This document shows, piece by piece, positions 45,054 to 55,419 of a stretch of DNA of 64,000 bases. Source of the DNA: CAVRIA01 sp963721115. GTDB taxonomy: Bacteria; Desulfobacterota; Binatia; HRBIN30; CADEER01. Both the position numbers and the translations under genes were made by a program. Position 1 is the first letter of the stretch; the number at the start of each line of letters is the position of its first letter. The notes under the pieces were generated by a model. That model did not search any database. It was given only the letters and a program-made list of their open reading frames with translations, and had not been told where the DNA came from. The stretch lies in the NCBI GenBank assembly GCA_963721115.1, contig CAVRIA010000004.1, positions 744,001-808,000 of the forward strand. The letters are read 5' to 3'.

Positions 45054-45157
45054 GCTGACGTGCTGACGTGCTGAGGTGTTGACGTGCTGACGTGTGGACG
45101 TGCTGGACGTGCTGATGTGCTGATGTGCTGATGTGCTGACGTGCTGACGTGCTGAAG
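45054..45157. repeat. 8-bp tandem repeat (GCTGACGT, about 12 units)
   Basis: Imperfect head-to-tail copies of GCTGACGT, with variants GCTGAGGT, GTTGACGT, GTGGACGT and GCTGATGT, fill the gap between two convergent genes. No spacers or CRISPR-like structure exist. Confidence 0.85.
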
Positions 45158-45176
45158 AGAAACCTCGGGCGCCGGC

Positions 45177-46172
45177 TCAGGCGCGGACCTCGCGTTCGAC
45201 CCGGAAGCTCGCCAGCACCTGGGTCGCGGATTGGAACTGGACCCAGGCCCGGTCCCGGCGCAGCGACAGCCAGGCGAATCCCCCGTCCTTGGAGGCGAAC
45301 AGACTTTCCTCCAGGGGCCGGACGGACTGCTCGGGCGTGCTGCCCGCGCCGCTGACGACCTGCAGCCAGCCGTGCCGCGGATCGATCAGCTCGAGATCGT
45401 GGTCGTGCCCGGAGAGGTAGAAGTCCACCGCGTAGCGCGCGAAGAGGGGCGAGAGGTACCAGGACAGGGTGCTGCTGCCGCCCTTCGGGCCGCCGGAGAA
45501 CATCGGGTGGTGACCGATGACCACCTTCCAATCGGCCTTCGAGTGGCTCAGCGCGTTCTCGAGCCAGTCGACCTCCGGCGGTCGCCGGAATGGGTTCAGT
45601 CCCGCCAGGCGGATGGGGGTCGTGTCGATGACGAAGAACGCGGCGGAGCAGGGCGCGTCGCGGGCATCGGCTGACGGGACGTTCACCGTGAACACGTGCT
45701 GCGCCGCTGGCAGCCTCCACCGGCGGTGTGCGGCGCCGTAGTCGATCTGGGCCTGGACGCTGCCCTGGTGGTCGTGGTTGCCGAGGCAGGGGTAGAACGG
45801 AGCCAGTGCCGCCAGCCCGCCGAAGGGCTCTTCGAAGTGGCGCTTCCAGGTCGGGTCCTGGGCGGACGAGAATCCGTGCGGATAGGCGTTGTCGCCGGTG
45901 AGGACGACGAGCGCCGGGTGGATTCGACCGCCGGCCCGCAGCATCGCCGCGGCGACGTCCTTGCGCACCTCGGATGCGTGACCGGTGTCGCCGGTGACGA
46001 AGAAGTCCAGCGAGCCGCCGGAAGCGACGTCCGAAATACTCTCCGCCGGCGCCACCACGAGCGAGCGCCGCGCCGTCGCCGTCAGGCGTTCGCGCACACG
46101 CCATCCGCCGAGAGCGCCGGCGCCGGCGATCAGCGCTCCCCCGGCCAGGAACCCTCTTCGCGTCAGCCGCAT
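45177..46172 (-). CDS. Tat-exported metallophosphoesterase (purple acid phosphatase-like)
   Basis: A 331-residue calcineurin-like phosphoesterase. The N-terminus MRLTRRGFLAGGALIAGAGA is a twin-arginine signal. Metal-binding motifs follow in order: FFVTGDTGH, VVLTGDNAYPHG, YPCLGNHDHQG, VVIGHHPMFSGGP and FYLSGHDHDLELI. It should hydrolyse phosphate esters outside the cytoplasm. The gene stands alone between convergent and divergent neighbours. Confidence 0.9.
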   Translation of the reverse strand: MRLTRRGFLAGGALIAGAGALGGWRVRERLTATARRSLVVAPAESISDVASGGSLDFFVTGDTGHASEVRKDVAAAMLRAGGRIHPALVVLTGDNAYPHGFSSAQDPTWKRHFEEPFGGLAALAPFYPCLGNHDHQGSVQAQIDYGAAHRRWRLPAAQHVFTVNVPSADARDAPCSAAFFVIDTTPIRLAGLNPFRRPPEVDWLENALSHSKADWKVVIGHHPMFSGGPKGGSSTLSWYLSPLFARYAVDFYLSGHDHDLELIDPRHGWLQVVSGAGSTPEQSVRPLEESLFASKDGGFAWLSLRRDRAWVQFQSATQVLASFRVEREVRA

Positions 46173-46234
46173 GTAGCGGCATGGTCCCCCAAACGGGAGC
46201 CGAGCTCAACCGGGTGGCGAATTGGAGGCCGCGG

Positions 46235-47332
46235 TCAGACGAGCTGCGCGGTCGTGGTTGGGAGGACTTCGTCGAGGCGAACTTCGCGACCCTCACGGGC
46301 CGAGACGTGGGCGGCGATCGCGAAGCGCAGCGTTTCGGCGGCCTCGGAGGCGGCGAGGGGAGGTTGGCGTCCTTCGAGAACGGCGTCGACGAAGTCGCGG
46401 GAGCCGAGGCGAAAGCTCTCCGCCCAGTCGGTGGTCAGATCGTGCCAGGCGCGTGTCTCGCCGTCGCGGTACAGAACCAGCGCCGGTTCGTCGAGCAGGG
46501 CGCCGCTGCAGCGGTTGACCCAGAGGATGCCCTCGCTGCCGTGGATCTCGATGCGGTCGTCGCTCGCGTAGTACTTCGATCGCACGCGCATGCCGATCGA
46601 CGCGACGACCTCCCAGCTACCGAACTTCGGGACGCCGGCGTATTTCCAGGAGATGAAGGCGGGGCCGTCGAAGAGTGCGCCGTCGCCGAAGCGGTTGACG
46701 TGGATCCAGGCGTGCACGCGCTCGACCGGCTCGGCGATGAAGAAGCGCCCCATGTTGAAGCAGTGATAGCCGTGATCGAAGCAGGTCGGACCGCCACCGC
46801 AGGAGCTCGGATCCATCCGCCAGGCCATCGCGGCCGCAGGGACCGGCCAGCCGTCGGTCAAGCGGCCGGCCGCCGTCTTGATGCGGACCGAGAGCGGCTC
46901 GCCGATGGCTCCGTCGCCTACGACCTCCTTCGCCTTGACGTGGGGCGGGTAGTACATGAAGTTCTCGAACACGCGCAGCACGCGTCCGCTGGCGCGCGCT
47001 GCGGTGGCGACCTCTTCGAGCTCGCCGAGGGTAGGGGTCGGGGGCTTCTGCAGGGACACGTGTTTGCCGGCGCGCAGCGCGGCGATGGCGACGTCGCGAT
47101 GCAGGTGATGCGGCAGGAGGATGTCGACGGCGTCGACCTCGGGATCGCGCAGCACCTCGTCGATGTCGGTGCACGCCTTGCGGGCTCCCCACTCCGCCTG
47201 GCGGCGGCGCGCCAGGGCGGCATCGCGGTCGCAGACCGCCCACAGCTCGGCGGACGGATGCTCGAGGTAGCCGAGCACCTGCAGGTCGGCGATGCGCCCG
47301 CAGCCAATGATGCCGACGCGCACCTTCTTCAC
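46235..47332 (-). CDS. Gfo/Idh/MocA family oxidoreductase
   Basis: A 365-residue NAD(P)-dependent sugar-type dehydrogenase. The Rossmann start is KVRVGIIGCGRIADLQVLGY. The usual EKP motif appears as KHVSLQKPPTPTLGELEEV, keeping the Lys-Pro but with Gln for Glu. FENFMYYPPHVKAKEVV and CFDHGYHCFNMGRFF carry likely catalytic residues. It probably oxidises or reduces a sugar derivative. It stands 40 bases from the upstream dockerin protein gene on the same strand. Confidence 0.88.
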   Translation of the reverse strand: MKKVRVGIIGCGRIADLQVLGYLEHPSAELWAVCDRDAALARRRQAEWGARKACTDIDEVLRDPEVDAVDILLPHHLHRDVAIAALRAGKHVSLQKPPTPTLGELEEVATAARASGRVLRVFENFMYYPPHVKAKEVVGDGAIGEPLSVRIKTAAGRLTDGWPVPAAAMAWRMDPSSCGGGPTCFDHGYHCFNMGRFFIAEPVERVHAWIHVNRFGDGALFDGPAFISWKYAGVPKFGSWEVVASIGMRVRSKYYASDDRIEIHGSEGILWVNRCSGALLDEPALVLYRDGETRAWHDLTTDWAESFRLGSRDFVDAVLEGRQPPLAASEAAETLRFAIAAHVSAREGREVRLDEVLPTTTAQLV

Positions 47333-47371
47333 GTTCGCCTTCTCCCGGAACGGTTTCGCAATGGGGTGGAA

Positions 47372-48862
47372 CTACGTCGACAGGGCGTCGTTGACCGCGG
47401 CGATGAGCTCGCCGATGTCGACGGTGCCGTTGCCGTCGAGATCGAAGGCCGGGCAGGCGCTCGCGGGCAGGCTGCCCAGGGCGATGCCGACGCCGAGAAC
47501 CAGCTCGTTGACGGCGACGTGGCCGTCGCCGTTGCAATCGCCCGCGAACCCTTCGCGCACCTGGACAGTGACGCGCGCCGGTGTCGCCGGCTCGGCGTAG
47601 CCGTTGTTGAGGAGGATGCGGCAGTCGTAGGCGCCCGGGAGATCGGGGGCGGTGATCGACGTGGTCCCCGACGATTCCGGGCCCAGGTACTCGAAGCGGA
47701 TGTAGTTTTGGTTGGCGCCGCCGGCGTAGAAGAGCCCGGCCCAGTCCTTGGCGCTGTGGCCGGCCGGCGCGGTCCACCTCAGCTCGATCGGTTGCCCGGG
47801 ACGCACGCTCGAGCGTGCGGCGGAGAGCGTGTAGGTGCGGGTATCGGGAGTCGGGCGCGTCGTCGGCGTCGAGGTCGGCCGCGGCCGCGGCGTCGCGGTC
47901 GGTGGCGTATAGCCGAAGAGGCACTGGGCGATGCAACCGGCGAGGGCGCCGGTGCCGACCGCCAGACCGCAGACCGTCCCGGCCCCGCCGATGCACGGCA
48001 GGCACGCGACGCCCGCGGTCACTGCGCACGCCACGGCGCACACCGCGGCGCCGCCCACCAGACAGATGGCGCCGGCCAATCCGATCTCGCCGCCGTGGTC
48101 GGAAAAGCACTGGGTCACGCAGCCGATGCCGGCCGCGCCTCCGTCTCCGACCGCGTCGCCGAGGGCGAACTGCGCGGCCGGATAGGTGGCGGCGCTGCCG
48201 TCCGCGTCGACGACCGTCACCGTCTCTCGGTAGTGGCGGTCCTGCGCGGTGCGGGCGGGGAAGGGCGCCGGTGTCGCCGGAAATGGAGAGAGGTCCGATC
48301 CGGCTCCGGCCGAGGCGGCGAGATCGAGCAGGTCGTCGAGGCTGTCGGCCTGGAACTCGGCGACGCGTTGAATCTGCTTGCCGGCGAGCGGGCTGCCGCC
48401 GTCGGCCGCGAAGGAGTCGTCGACCTCGACGGTGACGGCGCCGCCGTCGAACGCGACGGTGACATCGTTGCGCGCCGTCTCGCGCAGCGTCCCCGCGGCG
48501 CCGGCGACGGCGAACACGGTGCGGCGCCAGTAGAAGATGGCGCTCTGCCGCTCGGCCGGCGGCACCGAGGCGGTGAGCGTCACGGCGACGAGCTCGTCGC
48601 CGTTCGCAGCGACGCGCAGCACGCTCGTCGCGGCGTCCCCGAGGAGCGCCAGGCCGAGACTCTCGGCGTCGTTGGCGAACTCGGTCTGCAGCGCTTCGAT
48701 CGCGGCGGCGGCCGCCTCGTGCGCCGTCTCCGCCGCCGCGGCGGCCGGGGCGCGCAGCGCTACGCCCGAGAAGACGAGCGATGCGGTGCACCAGGCGAGC
48801 AGAACGCCTTCCGCACCCGCCGCCACCGTCCCGAGCCATCCCCGAGCGTTTGCTCTCGACAT
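47372..48862 (-). CDS. exported protein with Cys-rich core, Thr/Pro linker and C-terminal dockerin
   Basis: A 496-residue protein with a signal peptide, about 230 residues of unknown fold, and a Cys/Gly-rich hydrophobic part (CLVGGAAVCAVACAVTAGVA and on). A Thr/Pro linker (TPTTRPTPDTR) and an Ig-like domain follow (ELRWTAPAGHSAKDWAGLFY). A textbook type I dockerin closes the protein: GDCNGDGHVAVNELVLGVGI and AFDLDGNGTVDIGELIAAV. The dockerin should bind Ca2+. No cohesin or scaffoldin is visible in this window. Confidence 0.82.
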   Translation of the reverse strand: MSRANARGWLGTVAAGAEGVLLAWCTASLVFSGVALRAPAAAAAETAHEAAAAAIEALQTEFANDAESLGLALLGDAATSVLRVAANGDELVAVTLTASVPPAERQSAIFYWRRTVFAVAGAAGTLRETARNDVTVAFDGGAVTVEVDDSFAADGGSPLAGKQIQRVAEFQADSLDDLLDLAASAGAGSDLSPFPATPAPFPARTAQDRHYRETVTVVDADGSAATYPAAQFALGDAVGDGGAAGIGCVTQCFSDHGGEIGLAGAICLVGGAAVCAVACAVTAGVACLPCIGGAGTVCGLAVGTGALAGCIAQCLFGYTPPTATPRPRPTSTPTTRPTPDTRTYTLSAARSSVRPGQPIELRWTAPAGHSAKDWAGLFYAGGANQNYIRFEYLGPESSGTTSITAPDLPGAYDCRILLNNGYAEPATPARVTVQVREGFAGDCNGDGHVAVNELVLGVGIALGSLPASACPAFDLDGNGTVDIGELIAAVNDALST

Positions 48863-48945
48863 CCCGTCCCCTCCTTGCCGCACCCTGACCGCATTTCGGC
48901 ACTCGATGCAACCCCGAAAGGCGCCTCCCGGACACGCGAGGGTGC

Positions 48946-51900
48946 CTAGCCCAGGCCGCGCCTCTTCCAGAGCGCGAAGATCGCCGGATACACCGTCAGC
49001 TCGAGGAGGAACGAGGTCGCCAGGCCGCCGACCATGGGCGCCGCGATGCGGCGCATGACGTCGGCGCCGGTGCCCGTGCTCCACATCACGGGCAGCAGGC
49101 CGATGAAGGTGGTGAGCACGGTCATCAGCTTGGGGCGGATGCGCCGCGCGGCGCCCTCGACGATGGCCTCGCGCAGGTCCGCTACCGTGTGCATGCGCCC
49201 CTGCTCGCGGGCGCGCTCGTAGGCGAGCTTCAGGTAGAGCAGCATGACCACGCCGGTCTCGGCGTCCAGCCCGGCCAGGGCGATCAGACCGACCCACACC
49301 GCGACGCTGGTGTTGTAGCCGAGCACGTAGAGCAGCCACACGGCGCCGACCAGCGAGAACGGCACCGCCAGGAGCACGATGGCGACCTCGGCCACCGACC
49401 CCGTATTGAAGTACAGCAGCAGGCAGATGAGGAAGAGGGTGACCGGCACGACCACCTTCAGACGTTGCTTGGCGCGCTCGAAGTACTGGAACTGTCCGGC
49501 CCACTCGAGGCGCACGCCCGCCGGCAGGCGCACCTGGCGGGCCACCGCCTCCTTCGCCTCCTCGACGTACTGGGCGATCGCCCGGTCGCCGGTGTCGACG
49601 AAGACGTAGCCGACCAGGCGCCCGCCCTCGCTGCGGATCATCGGCGGGCCGGTGGCGAACTCGATGTCGGCCACCTGCCGCAAGGGCACCTGCGCCCCGC
49701 CGGGCGCCGCTACCAGGACGCGCTCGAGGGCGCCCGGGTCGTCGCGGAAATCGCGCGCGTAGGCGACGCTGACCGGGTAGCGCTCGCGGCCCTCGACCGT
49801 CTCCGCGACCTGCATGCCGCCGATCGCCGTCTGCACCACGTCGTTGATGTCGGCGACCCGCAGCCCGTAGCGCGCCGCCGCGGCGCGGTCGACCGTGACG
49901 TCGAGATAGAAGCCGCCGGTGGAGCGGTCGGCGAAGGCGCTGCGCGTGCCGGGGATCGCCGCCACCGCCTTCTCGATGTTCACGGCCGTGTCCTCGATGG
50001 TCTGCAGGTCGTCGCCGAAGATCTTGATGCCGAGCGGGCTGCGGATGCCGGTGGAGAGCATCTCGGTGCGCGTCTGGATCGGCATCCACCAGATGTTCGG
50101 CATGCCGGGATAGCGCAGGGCGCGGTCCATCGCGGCGATCAGGTCGTCCCACGTCATTCCCCGCCGCCACTGCTCGCGCGGCTTCAGCGTCACCACCGTC
50201 TCCACCATGCCGATCGGTGCCGGATCGGTGGGCGAGCTGGAGCGCCCCATCTTGCCGAAGACGCTCGCCACCTCGGGGAACTGCTTCAGCGTGCGGTCCA
50301 TCGATTGCAGCAGCACCGACGCCTCGGTCATCGACATCCCCGGCGGGGCGGTCGGCATGTAGAGGATGACGCCTTCGTTGAGCGGCGGCATGAACTCGCT
50401 CTGCAGCTGCAGCGCCGCGGGAACGGTCAGCGCCACCGCGATCACCGCCAGGGCGATGACCGAGCGGCGGAAGCGCACGACGAAGCGCACCACCGGCACG
50501 TAGAGGGCGATGAGAAGGCGGTTGAGCGGGTTGGCCTCCTCGCCGCGGATGCGGCCGCGCACGAAGATCGCCGCCAGCGCCGGCGTGAGCGTGATCGCCA
50601 GCAGGGCGGCGAAGCCCATCGAGTACGTCTTGGTGAAGGCCAGCGGCCGGAACAATCGGCCCTCGACCGCCTGCAGGGTGAACACCGGCAGAAAGGAGAC
50701 GGTGATCACCAGCAGCGAGAAGAAGATGCTCGGGCCTACCTCCTGCATCGCGCCGACGAGGACGGGCAGTCGCTCGCCCGGGCTGCCGGCCTCCTGCCAG
50801 GCCTCGAGCTTCTTGTGGATGTTCTCGATGATGATGATCGAGGCGTCCACCATGGCGCCGATGGCGACGGCGATGCCGCCGAGCGACATGATGTTGATGG
50901 TCAGGCCCTGGTAGAACATCGGCACGAAGGACAGCAGCACGGCCAGCGGCAGGGTCACGATCGGGACCAGGGCGCTGCGCGCGTGCAGGAGAAAGACGAA
51001 GATCACCAGGCTCACCGCCAACATCTCCTCGAGGAGCGTGTGGCGGAGGGTCTCGATCGAGGCCTCGATGAGCCCCGAGCGATCGTAGGTGGTCACCACT
51101 TTCACGCCCGCCGGCAGCGTGCGCTGCAGCTGCGCCAGGCGCTCCTTCACCGCTCCGATGACGTGCAGGGCGTTCTCGCCGTAACGCATGACGACGATGC
51201 CGCCGACGACCTCGCCGCGGCCGTCGAGATCGGCGAGGCCGCGGCGCGGCGCCGGGCCGATCTTCACCTCGCCGACGTCCTTGATGTAGACCGGGGTGCC
51301 GCCGCCGCCGACCTTCAGCGGCACCAGCTCCAGATCCTCCTTCTTCCTCACGTAGCCGCGGCCGCGCACCATGAACTCGTGCTCGGAGAGCTCCAGCACC
51401 TGGCCGCCCACCTCCTGGTTCGACTCGCGCACCGCCTGCACCACCTCGCGGATGGGAATGCCGAGGGCGGCCAGCTTGTTGGGGTCGAGAAGGATCTGGT
51501 ACTCCTTGCCGAAGCCGCCGACGGAGGCGACCTCGGCGACTCCGGGGACGCTTTCGAGCGCGTAGCGCAGATTCCAGTCCTGCAGGCTGCGCAGCTGTTG
51601 GAGATCGAGCGTGCCGCTCTCGTCGACGAGAGCGTACTCGAACACCCAGCCGACGCCGGTGGCGTCGGGACCGAGCACCGGCGCGACGCCCCGCGGCAAG
51701 GCGGCGGAGACCTCGTCGAGATACTCGAGGACGCGCGAGCGCGCCCAGTAGATGTCGGTGCCGTCCTCGAAGATGGCGTAGACGAAGGACATGCCGAACA
51801 TCGACTGGCCGCGCACGAACTTGATGCGCGGCGCCGCCAGCAGGCTGGCGGAGATCGGGTAGGTGATCTGATCCTCGACGATGTCGGGGCTCTGTCCCGG

Positions 51901-52059
51901 CCACTCGGTGAAGACGATCACCTGCACGTCGGACAGGTCCGGGATGGCGTCGAGCGGCGACTGGCGCATGGACCACGCCCCCCACGCCGCCAGGGCGGCG
52001 ACGAGAAGCAACGTGAGAAATCGGTGCCGCGCGCAGGCGGCGATGACGCGTCCGATCAT
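48946..52059 (-). CDS. CusA/CzcA-family heavy-metal RND efflux pump
   Basis: A 1037-residue inner-membrane proton-driven exporter of metal ions. It opens MIGRVIAACARHRFLTLLLV, DLSDVQVIVFTEWPGQSPDI and follows the HME-RND plan of twelve helices and two large periplasmic loops. A proton-relay/TM4 signature AVAIGAMVDASIIIIENIHK and LAGLDAETGVVMLLYLKL are visible. The Met/Cys pattern fits copper or silver, although zinc, cobalt or cadmium cannot be excluded. Its start overlaps the stop of the adaptor gene. Confidence 0.93.
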   Translation of the reverse strand: MIGRVIAACARHRFLTLLLVAALAAWGAWSMRQSPLDAIPDLSDVQVIVFTEWPGQSPDIVEDQITYPISASLLAAPRIKFVRGQSMFGMSFVYAIFEDGTDIYWARSRVLEYLDEVSAALPRGVAPVLGPDATGVGWVFEYALVDESGTLDLQQLRSLQDWNLRYALESVPGVAEVASVGGFGKEYQILLDPNKLAALGIPIREVVQAVRESNQEVGGQVLELSEHEFMVRGRGYVRKKEDLELVPLKVGGGGTPVYIKDVGEVKIGPAPRRGLADLDGRGEVVGGIVVMRYGENALHVIGAVKERLAQLQRTLPAGVKVVTTYDRSGLIEASIETLRHTLLEEMLAVSLVIFVFLLHARSALVPIVTLPLAVLLSFVPMFYQGLTINIMSLGGIAVAIGAMVDASIIIIENIHKKLEAWQEAGSPGERLPVLVGAMQEVGPSIFFSLLVITVSFLPVFTLQAVEGRLFRPLAFTKTYSMGFAALLAITLTPALAAIFVRGRIRGEEANPLNRLLIALYVPVVRFVVRFRRSVIALAVIAVALTVPAALQLQSEFMPPLNEGVILYMPTAPPGMSMTEASVLLQSMDRTLKQFPEVASVFGKMGRSSSPTDPAPIGMVETVVTLKPREQWRRGMTWDDLIAAMDRALRYPGMPNIWWMPIQTRTEMLSTGIRSPLGIKIFGDDLQTIEDTAVNIEKAVAAIPGTRSAFADRSTGGFYLDVTVDRAAAARYGLRVADINDVVQTAIGGMQVAETVEGRERYPVSVAYARDFRDDPGALERVLVAAPGGAQVPLRQVADIEFATGPPMIRSEGGRLVGYVFVDTGDRAIAQYVEEAKEAVARQVRLPAGVRLEWAGQFQYFERAKQRLKVVVPVTLFLICLLLYFNTGSVAEVAIVLLAVPFSLVGAVWLLYVLGYNTSVAVWVGLIALAGLDAETGVVMLLYLKLAYERAREQGRMHTVADLREAIVEGAARRIRPKLMTVLTTFIGLLPVMWSTGTGADVMRRIAAPMVGGLATSFLLELTVYPAIFALWKRRGLG

Positions 52060-53355
52060 TGCCAGTGCTCCATGGCCTGCTTGAGGCGGCTCTCGGCGGC
52101 GATCAGGAAGTTTCCGGAGGTGACGATGAGGTCGCCTTCCTGCAGGCCGTCGGTGATCTCCACCAGGTTGTCGCTCCTCTGTCCGATCTCGACCCGCTGC
52201 GGCTTGAGGCGGCCGCGGCCGAGATCGAGGAAGACGAAGCGGCGCGCCCCGGCGTAGAGGATCGCCTCCTCGGGGACGACCAGGCGCTCGCCGAGATCGC
52301 GCCGCAGCTCGACGTTGGCGTACATGTCCGGCTTCAGCCGCCGCCCGGGGTTGTCGAGCTCGACGCGCACGCGGCCGGTGCGCGTGGCGTCGTCGAGATA
52401 GGGGTAGACGAAGGCGACGCGCCCGTGCAGCTCCTCGCCCGGCAGATAGGACAGCGTCACCGTCGCTTCGTCGCCGACGTGTACCAGCGGCAGCTCCGAC
52501 TCGTAGAGCTCCGCCTCCACCCAGACGCGATCGAGGCCGGCGATGCGGAACAGCCTGGCACCCGGCTCGACGGCGGCGCCTTCGACGACGTTCTTCTCGA
52601 CGACGGAGCCGGACACCGGCGAGAGAATGGGAACGTACTGGAGCGGCTTGCCGGAGCGGGCGATCCGATCGATCTGGTCGTCGCTCAGATCCCACAGGCG
52701 CAGGCGCTGCCGCGCCGCCCGCACCAGGTAGTCGGCGCGGTCGGGAGCGGAGGTCTTCGCCGCCGCGCGCTGGCTGGCGAGCGCGGTGAGGAGCTCCTGC
52801 TGGGTGGCATAGAGGTCCGGGCTGTAGAGGGTGAACAGCGGCTCGCCCCGGCGCACCTCCTGGCCCGCGCGTGTCGGCGTAGAGAGTGCCGATCCACCCC
52901 TGGTACTTGACCGAGACGTCGGCCAGGCGCGTCTGGTCGTAGGTGATCCTGCCGACGGCGCGGATGGTGATCGTCAGGGGCCGGCGCTGCGCCGGCGCCG
53001 TGGTGACGCCGATGGTCTGCCGGCGCTGTGCGTCGATCATGACGACGCCGGTCTCCGCCTCGCTGCGCTTCACCGGCACCAGGTCCATCGAGCAGATCGG
53101 ACAGGTCCCCGGCTCCTTGCTGCGCACCGACGGATGCATCGAGCAGGTGTAGTAGAGGATCTCGTCGCCGCCCGCGGCGGGTCCCTCTTCCCCGCTCGGA
53201 TTCGGTCGGCTCTCGGCGGCGACACCGAAGTCTCCCGCCCGTGCCCGGACGGCGTCGCCGCCGTGGCGGTTGCAGGACAGCGGCGCGGCGACCAGAGCGA
53301 GAAGCAGCAGGACGCGCACCGGCGCGGCATGGCGAATCGGCTCGGATGTCTTCAT
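52056..53355 (-). CDS. CusB-type periplasmic adaptor with heavy-metal-binding domain (frame broken by one base)
   Basis: Links the RND pump to the outer-membrane channel. A lipoprotein-like signal (LLLLALVAAPLSCNRHG) precedes a metal-binding YHS-like segment, YYTCSMHPSV then GTCPICSMDLVPV. The adaptor core follows: ITIRAVGRITYDQTRLADVS and VKYQGWIGTLYADT. After about 52872 the frame shifts and continues GQEVRRGEPLFTLYSPDLYA, VVEGAAVEPGARLFRI and GDLIVTSGNFLIAAE. Removing one base from GACACGCGCGGGC gives 432 residues, normal for this family. It overlaps its neighbours at both ends. Confidence 0.88.
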
Positions 53356-54838
53356 CGCGGTTCTCCGTGTCGGGGCTGTTCGCCGGCGGTTGGCGCCGTC
53401 GCAAAGGCGAGGGCGAACGGGGTGCCGGGAAGGCCGCCGAGGAGGCGGACGAGCTCGGCGCGGCGGCGGTGGAAGTCGGCGAGCGACTCTTCGTAGCTGA
53501 GCTGCACGGCGCGCAGATTGCGCTCCGCGTCGATGAGGGCGAGGAAGCTGTTGCGGCCGGTCTCGAAGGCCGAGCGCGCCGCCTGCACCTGATCGCGGGC
53601 GGCGGGCAGCAGGCGGCCGAGATAGAGGTCGACGACGTGGTGCATCTCGACCAGCCGGGCTGCCGTCTGCTCGACGTCGGAGCGGACGTCGTCGACCAGG
53701 CGCAGGCGTTCGCTCTGTGCCTGCGCCAGCTTGGCGTGCGCTTCCGCTTCGGCGGCGTCGAGGCGCCCGCGCCAGATCGGCAGGTTGATCGAGGCGCCGA
53801 CCATCCAGCGGTGCTCCTCGTCGCTCCACATCGAGTTGTACGAGCTGGCGACGCCGAAGTCCGGGTAGCGCTCGAGCCGGGCCAGCTTCAGCGCCGCGCG
53901 CCGGCCGCTGATCTCGGCTTCGGCCATGGCCAGATCCGGCCGTCGTTCGACGGCGAGGTCGGCGAGGCGATCGGCGCCCGTGTGGGCCATCTCCAGCAAC
54001 GGGCTCTCCGCCGGCGCCGGCAGTGTGCGCGGCGGCGGCGGCAGCGGCGCCGCGTAGCGCCGGTCGAGGAGGGTGTTGATGCGGGCGACGAGCACGTCGC
54101 GGTCGGTCGCCAGAGTCACCTTGCGGTGCTCCAGGTGCGCCAGCTCCACCTCCGCCTGCAGCGGCTCCTGTTGCGACAGCTCTCCGGCGGCATAGCGCTC
54201 GGTGGCGGCGCGCTCGAATTCGCCGAGCAGGCGGATGTGCTCGTCGTTGATCTCGTCGGCGCGGTCGAGAAGGTAGTAGTCGTAGAAGAGGAAGGTCGCC
54301 GCCAGGGCGGTCTCGAGGCGAAGCGATTCGTACGCCTGCCGGCTGGACTCCGCTTCGGCGAGCGCCGCCTCGCCGCGCAGCCGCAGCTTGCCCGGCCAGG
54401 GGAGCTTCTGCGACAGCTCGATGTCCTGCCCGTAATCGACGTTGCTGGCGCCGATGCTGCGCGGCGCGAAGCCGTAGGTGAGCATCGGATCGTCGAGCGC
54501 CGTCGCCTGCGGGTAGCGCGCCACGGCGGCGCGCCAGGCGCTGCGCAGGGCCGCCAGGCTCGGGTTGCGGCGCAGCACGGCGCGGCTCAGCTCGCCGGCG
54601 TCGAGAACCTCTTCGCCGGCGAAGAGCGGCGGCTCCTCCGGTGCTGGGTGCCGGTGCGTGCTCCGTCGCATCGGCTTCCGCCGGCGCCGCCTCGCTCTGC
54701 GGTCTGCAGCGGCGCCGGCGACGTGGCGGCTACCGGCACGTCGCCGTGTTCGTTGGGCCGCAGCGCGGAGCATCCAGCCCCAGTTGCGGCCAGGATCAGC
54801 ATCGAGCTCCAGAGCACGCGCGAAAGAGGTCGTCGCAT
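53352..54838 (-). CDS. outer-membrane efflux protein (TolC/CusC-like lipoprotein, N-terminal frame disrupted)
   Basis: The third part of the metal-efflux system. The main frame from about 54640 to 53352 shows DAGELSRAVLRRNPSLAALR, ELSQKLPWPGKLRLRGEAAL and two long alpha-helical repeats typical of outer-membrane factors. A lipoprotein signal with lipobox Cys (LILAATGAGCSALRP) lies upstream in a different frame, starting ATG 54838. One or more indels between about 54640 and 54700 must separate the halves. The corrected protein would be about 495 residues. Its stop overlaps the adaptor start. Confidence 0.82.
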
Positions 54839-54954
54839 GTGCGTCCTCCCCAGTGGCCAGAAGAAAGAACGGACCCGCCGCGAGGTGCCGGAGTCACGGA
54901 CCAATCCGGCGCGCCGCGGTGGGCACGAAGCGGACGGGGCGCAGGGCCCCGCCG

Positions 54955-55390
54955 TCACCGACTGGGGGCGATCAGATCAAAAAGGAGCAGTTGCGAACGA
55001 AAAGAGGCGGGGGAGCGTGATGCGGTGGCCCGCGCCACGAGACCGCCGTCGCGCTGTGGGGCGGGGCTGGGCGCTTGGCTCGCCGAAGGCGCGGTCGCCA
55101 GGGCGAACGGGGGAGAGGCCGTGTTGCCGGCGAGCGAGGAGACGGCCCCGGTCGGGGTGCGCTCGACGGTGCGTACCTGGCAGCAGCCCGGCGAGGCGAT
55201 CGAGATGCCGGGGGAGGCGCCGTGCGTCGTGCGGACAGCAGCACGACAGGCGCACCTGTCCGTCCGCCGAGCAGATGTAGAGGAGGGTTCCCGAGAAGGC
55301 GGGCGAGAGAAGCAGCGCCAGAGTCAGGACGAGCGTGGCGAGACGGCCTCTGCTGCGGCTCTCGGCCCGGCGGCGCAACATGGAAAGCAT
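54955..55390 (-). CDS. small exported Cys-rich protein heading the metal-efflux cluster (frame broken by one base)
   Basis: A signal or membrane helix (RLATLVLTLALLLSPAFSGT) is followed by LLYICSADGQVRLSCCCPHD. Beyond an extra base at about 55225 the frame continues HGASPGISIASPGCCQVRTV and ends AFRSQ-like near SFRSQLLLFDLIAPSR. The Cys cluster (ICS…SCCC…GCC) is typical of small proteins encoded near Cus-type pumps and would suit metal binding. The corrected length is 144 residues. It lies 116 bases upstream of the efflux genes on the same strand. Its exact role is unknown. Confidence 0.6.
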
Positions 55391-55419
55391 TGTATGCCAG
55401 TATCGCTTCTTTGCCAACG

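Noticed and set aside
45054..45157. Possible CRISPR array
   Set aside because: The unit is only 8 bases with no spacers, and no cas genes are present.
49189..52257. Plus-strand open frame of 1022 codons
   Set aside because: Antisense shadow of the metal-efflux pump gene, rich in His/Arg/Asp with no family features.
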